A stretch of 64,000 nucleotides of DNA. It comes from Prodigiosinella confusarubida (GTDB taxonomy: Bacteria; Pseudomonadota; Gammaproteobacteria; Enterobacterales; Enterobacteriaceae). The DNA lies in the NCBI RefSeq assembly GCF_002847015.1, contig NZ_CP025085.1, forward strand, positions 1,550,001-1,614,000, in the 5' to 3' direction. The notes under the pieces were generated by a model that ran no database searches, was not told the DNA's origin, and saw only the letters and a list, made by a program, of their open reading frames with translations. Below, in pieces: positions 63,907 through 64,000 of the stretch. Position numbers and translations under genes: made by a program. Positions within the stretch are counted from its first letter, which is position 1. Each line of letters begins with the position of its first letter.

Positions 63907-64000
63907 AACCCAATACCTCGATATTTACATGGTGATCTTTCAGGAACTGAATTGCGGCAGTAGTATCTGCTACTTCGCCGTGCATTTCTGCCAGCATGAT
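63899..64000 (-). CDS. metN: Methionine ABC transporter ATPase MetN (3' end)
   Basis: The last 33 codons and stop of metN; the rest lies beyond the right edge. The translation ends [16 protein letters not shown], corresponding to the E. coli MetN end (...LREHHVKVEVLGYV). This is the C-terminal ACT-like regulatory domain that binds methionine. It overlaps metI by eight bases. Confidence 0.9.
   Translation of the reverse strand: MMLAEMHGEVADTTAAIQFLKDHHVNIEVLGYV

Overview
The window is chromosomal DNA of a gamma-proteobacterium of the order Enterobacterales. Almost every protein reads as a close relative of an Escherichia coli K-12 protein, and several local gene orders match (tamB-ytfP, plsY/folB-uppP, ygiF-glnE-hldE, gudP-gudX-gudD/barA-rlmD-relA-mazG-pyrG-eno, cysJIH, cysDNC-ygbE-ftsB-ispDF-truD, pcm-nlpD-rpoS, metNIQ-rcsF-trmO-proS). 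The second cysG between cysH and cysD, the absence of mazEF after relA, the GH105 unsaturated rhamnogalacturonyl hydrolase with a TRAP transporter, and a base composition close to half G+C by eye suggest a pectin-using plant-associated member of the Pectobacteriaceae (Pectobacterium/Brenneria type). That placement is inference; the genus is not determined.

Layout. 1-2553: 3' end of tamB, ytfP and convergent ppa, with an unusual nested palindrome between ytfP and ppa. 2739-13103: plsY (-), folB, uppP, cca (-), a degraded ERIC-type element, ygiM (-), ygiF, glnE and hldE. 13131-15393: ligA and ypeB, which in E. coli lie beside zipA and are here directly behind hldE. 15535-17650: two FlxA-like paralogues on the minus strand, the first with a near-consensus sigma-28 promoter, then AT-rich decaying DNA that contains a fossil of the garD 3' end. 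17651-27103: intact garD (-) divergent from gudP-gudX-gudD-garL-garR-garK, a complete galactarate/glucarate catabolic cluster. 27153-37803: barA (-), rlmD, relA, mazG, pyrG and eno. 38283-42327: a three-gene TRAP transporter followed by a cytoplasmic GH105 hydrolase, probably one operon for importing and cleaving unsaturated rhamnogalacturonides. 42442-52930: queE, queD (-), then cysJIH and cysG-cysDNC for sulfate activation, reduction and siroheme synthesis. 52975-59226: ygbE, ftsB, ispD, ispF, truD, pcm, nlpD, rpoS, with surE missing between truD and pcm. 59319-64000: proS, trmO, rcsF, metQ, metI and the 3' end of metN, all on the minus strand.

How the genes work together. Galactarate and glucarate are converted by GarD and GudD/GudX to 5-keto-4-deoxy-glucarate, cleaved by GarL to pyruvate and tartronate semialdehyde, reduced by GarR and phosphorylated by GarK. 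The Cys proteins take sulfate to sulfide, CysG making the siroheme of CysI. BarA, RelA and RpoS are global regulators.

The window is mostly conserved housekeeping DNA. The noteworthy parts are the joins and scars: at least three places where blocks separate in E. coli are joined here (ppa|plsY, hldE|ligA, rpoS|proS), a clean surE deletion whose last codons appear to survive inside the pcm start, a decayed second garD, and a flagellar-type promoter driving a small coiled-coil protein with a conserved C-terminal tail. I see no CRISPR array, tRNA, rRNA, insertion sequence or prophage.
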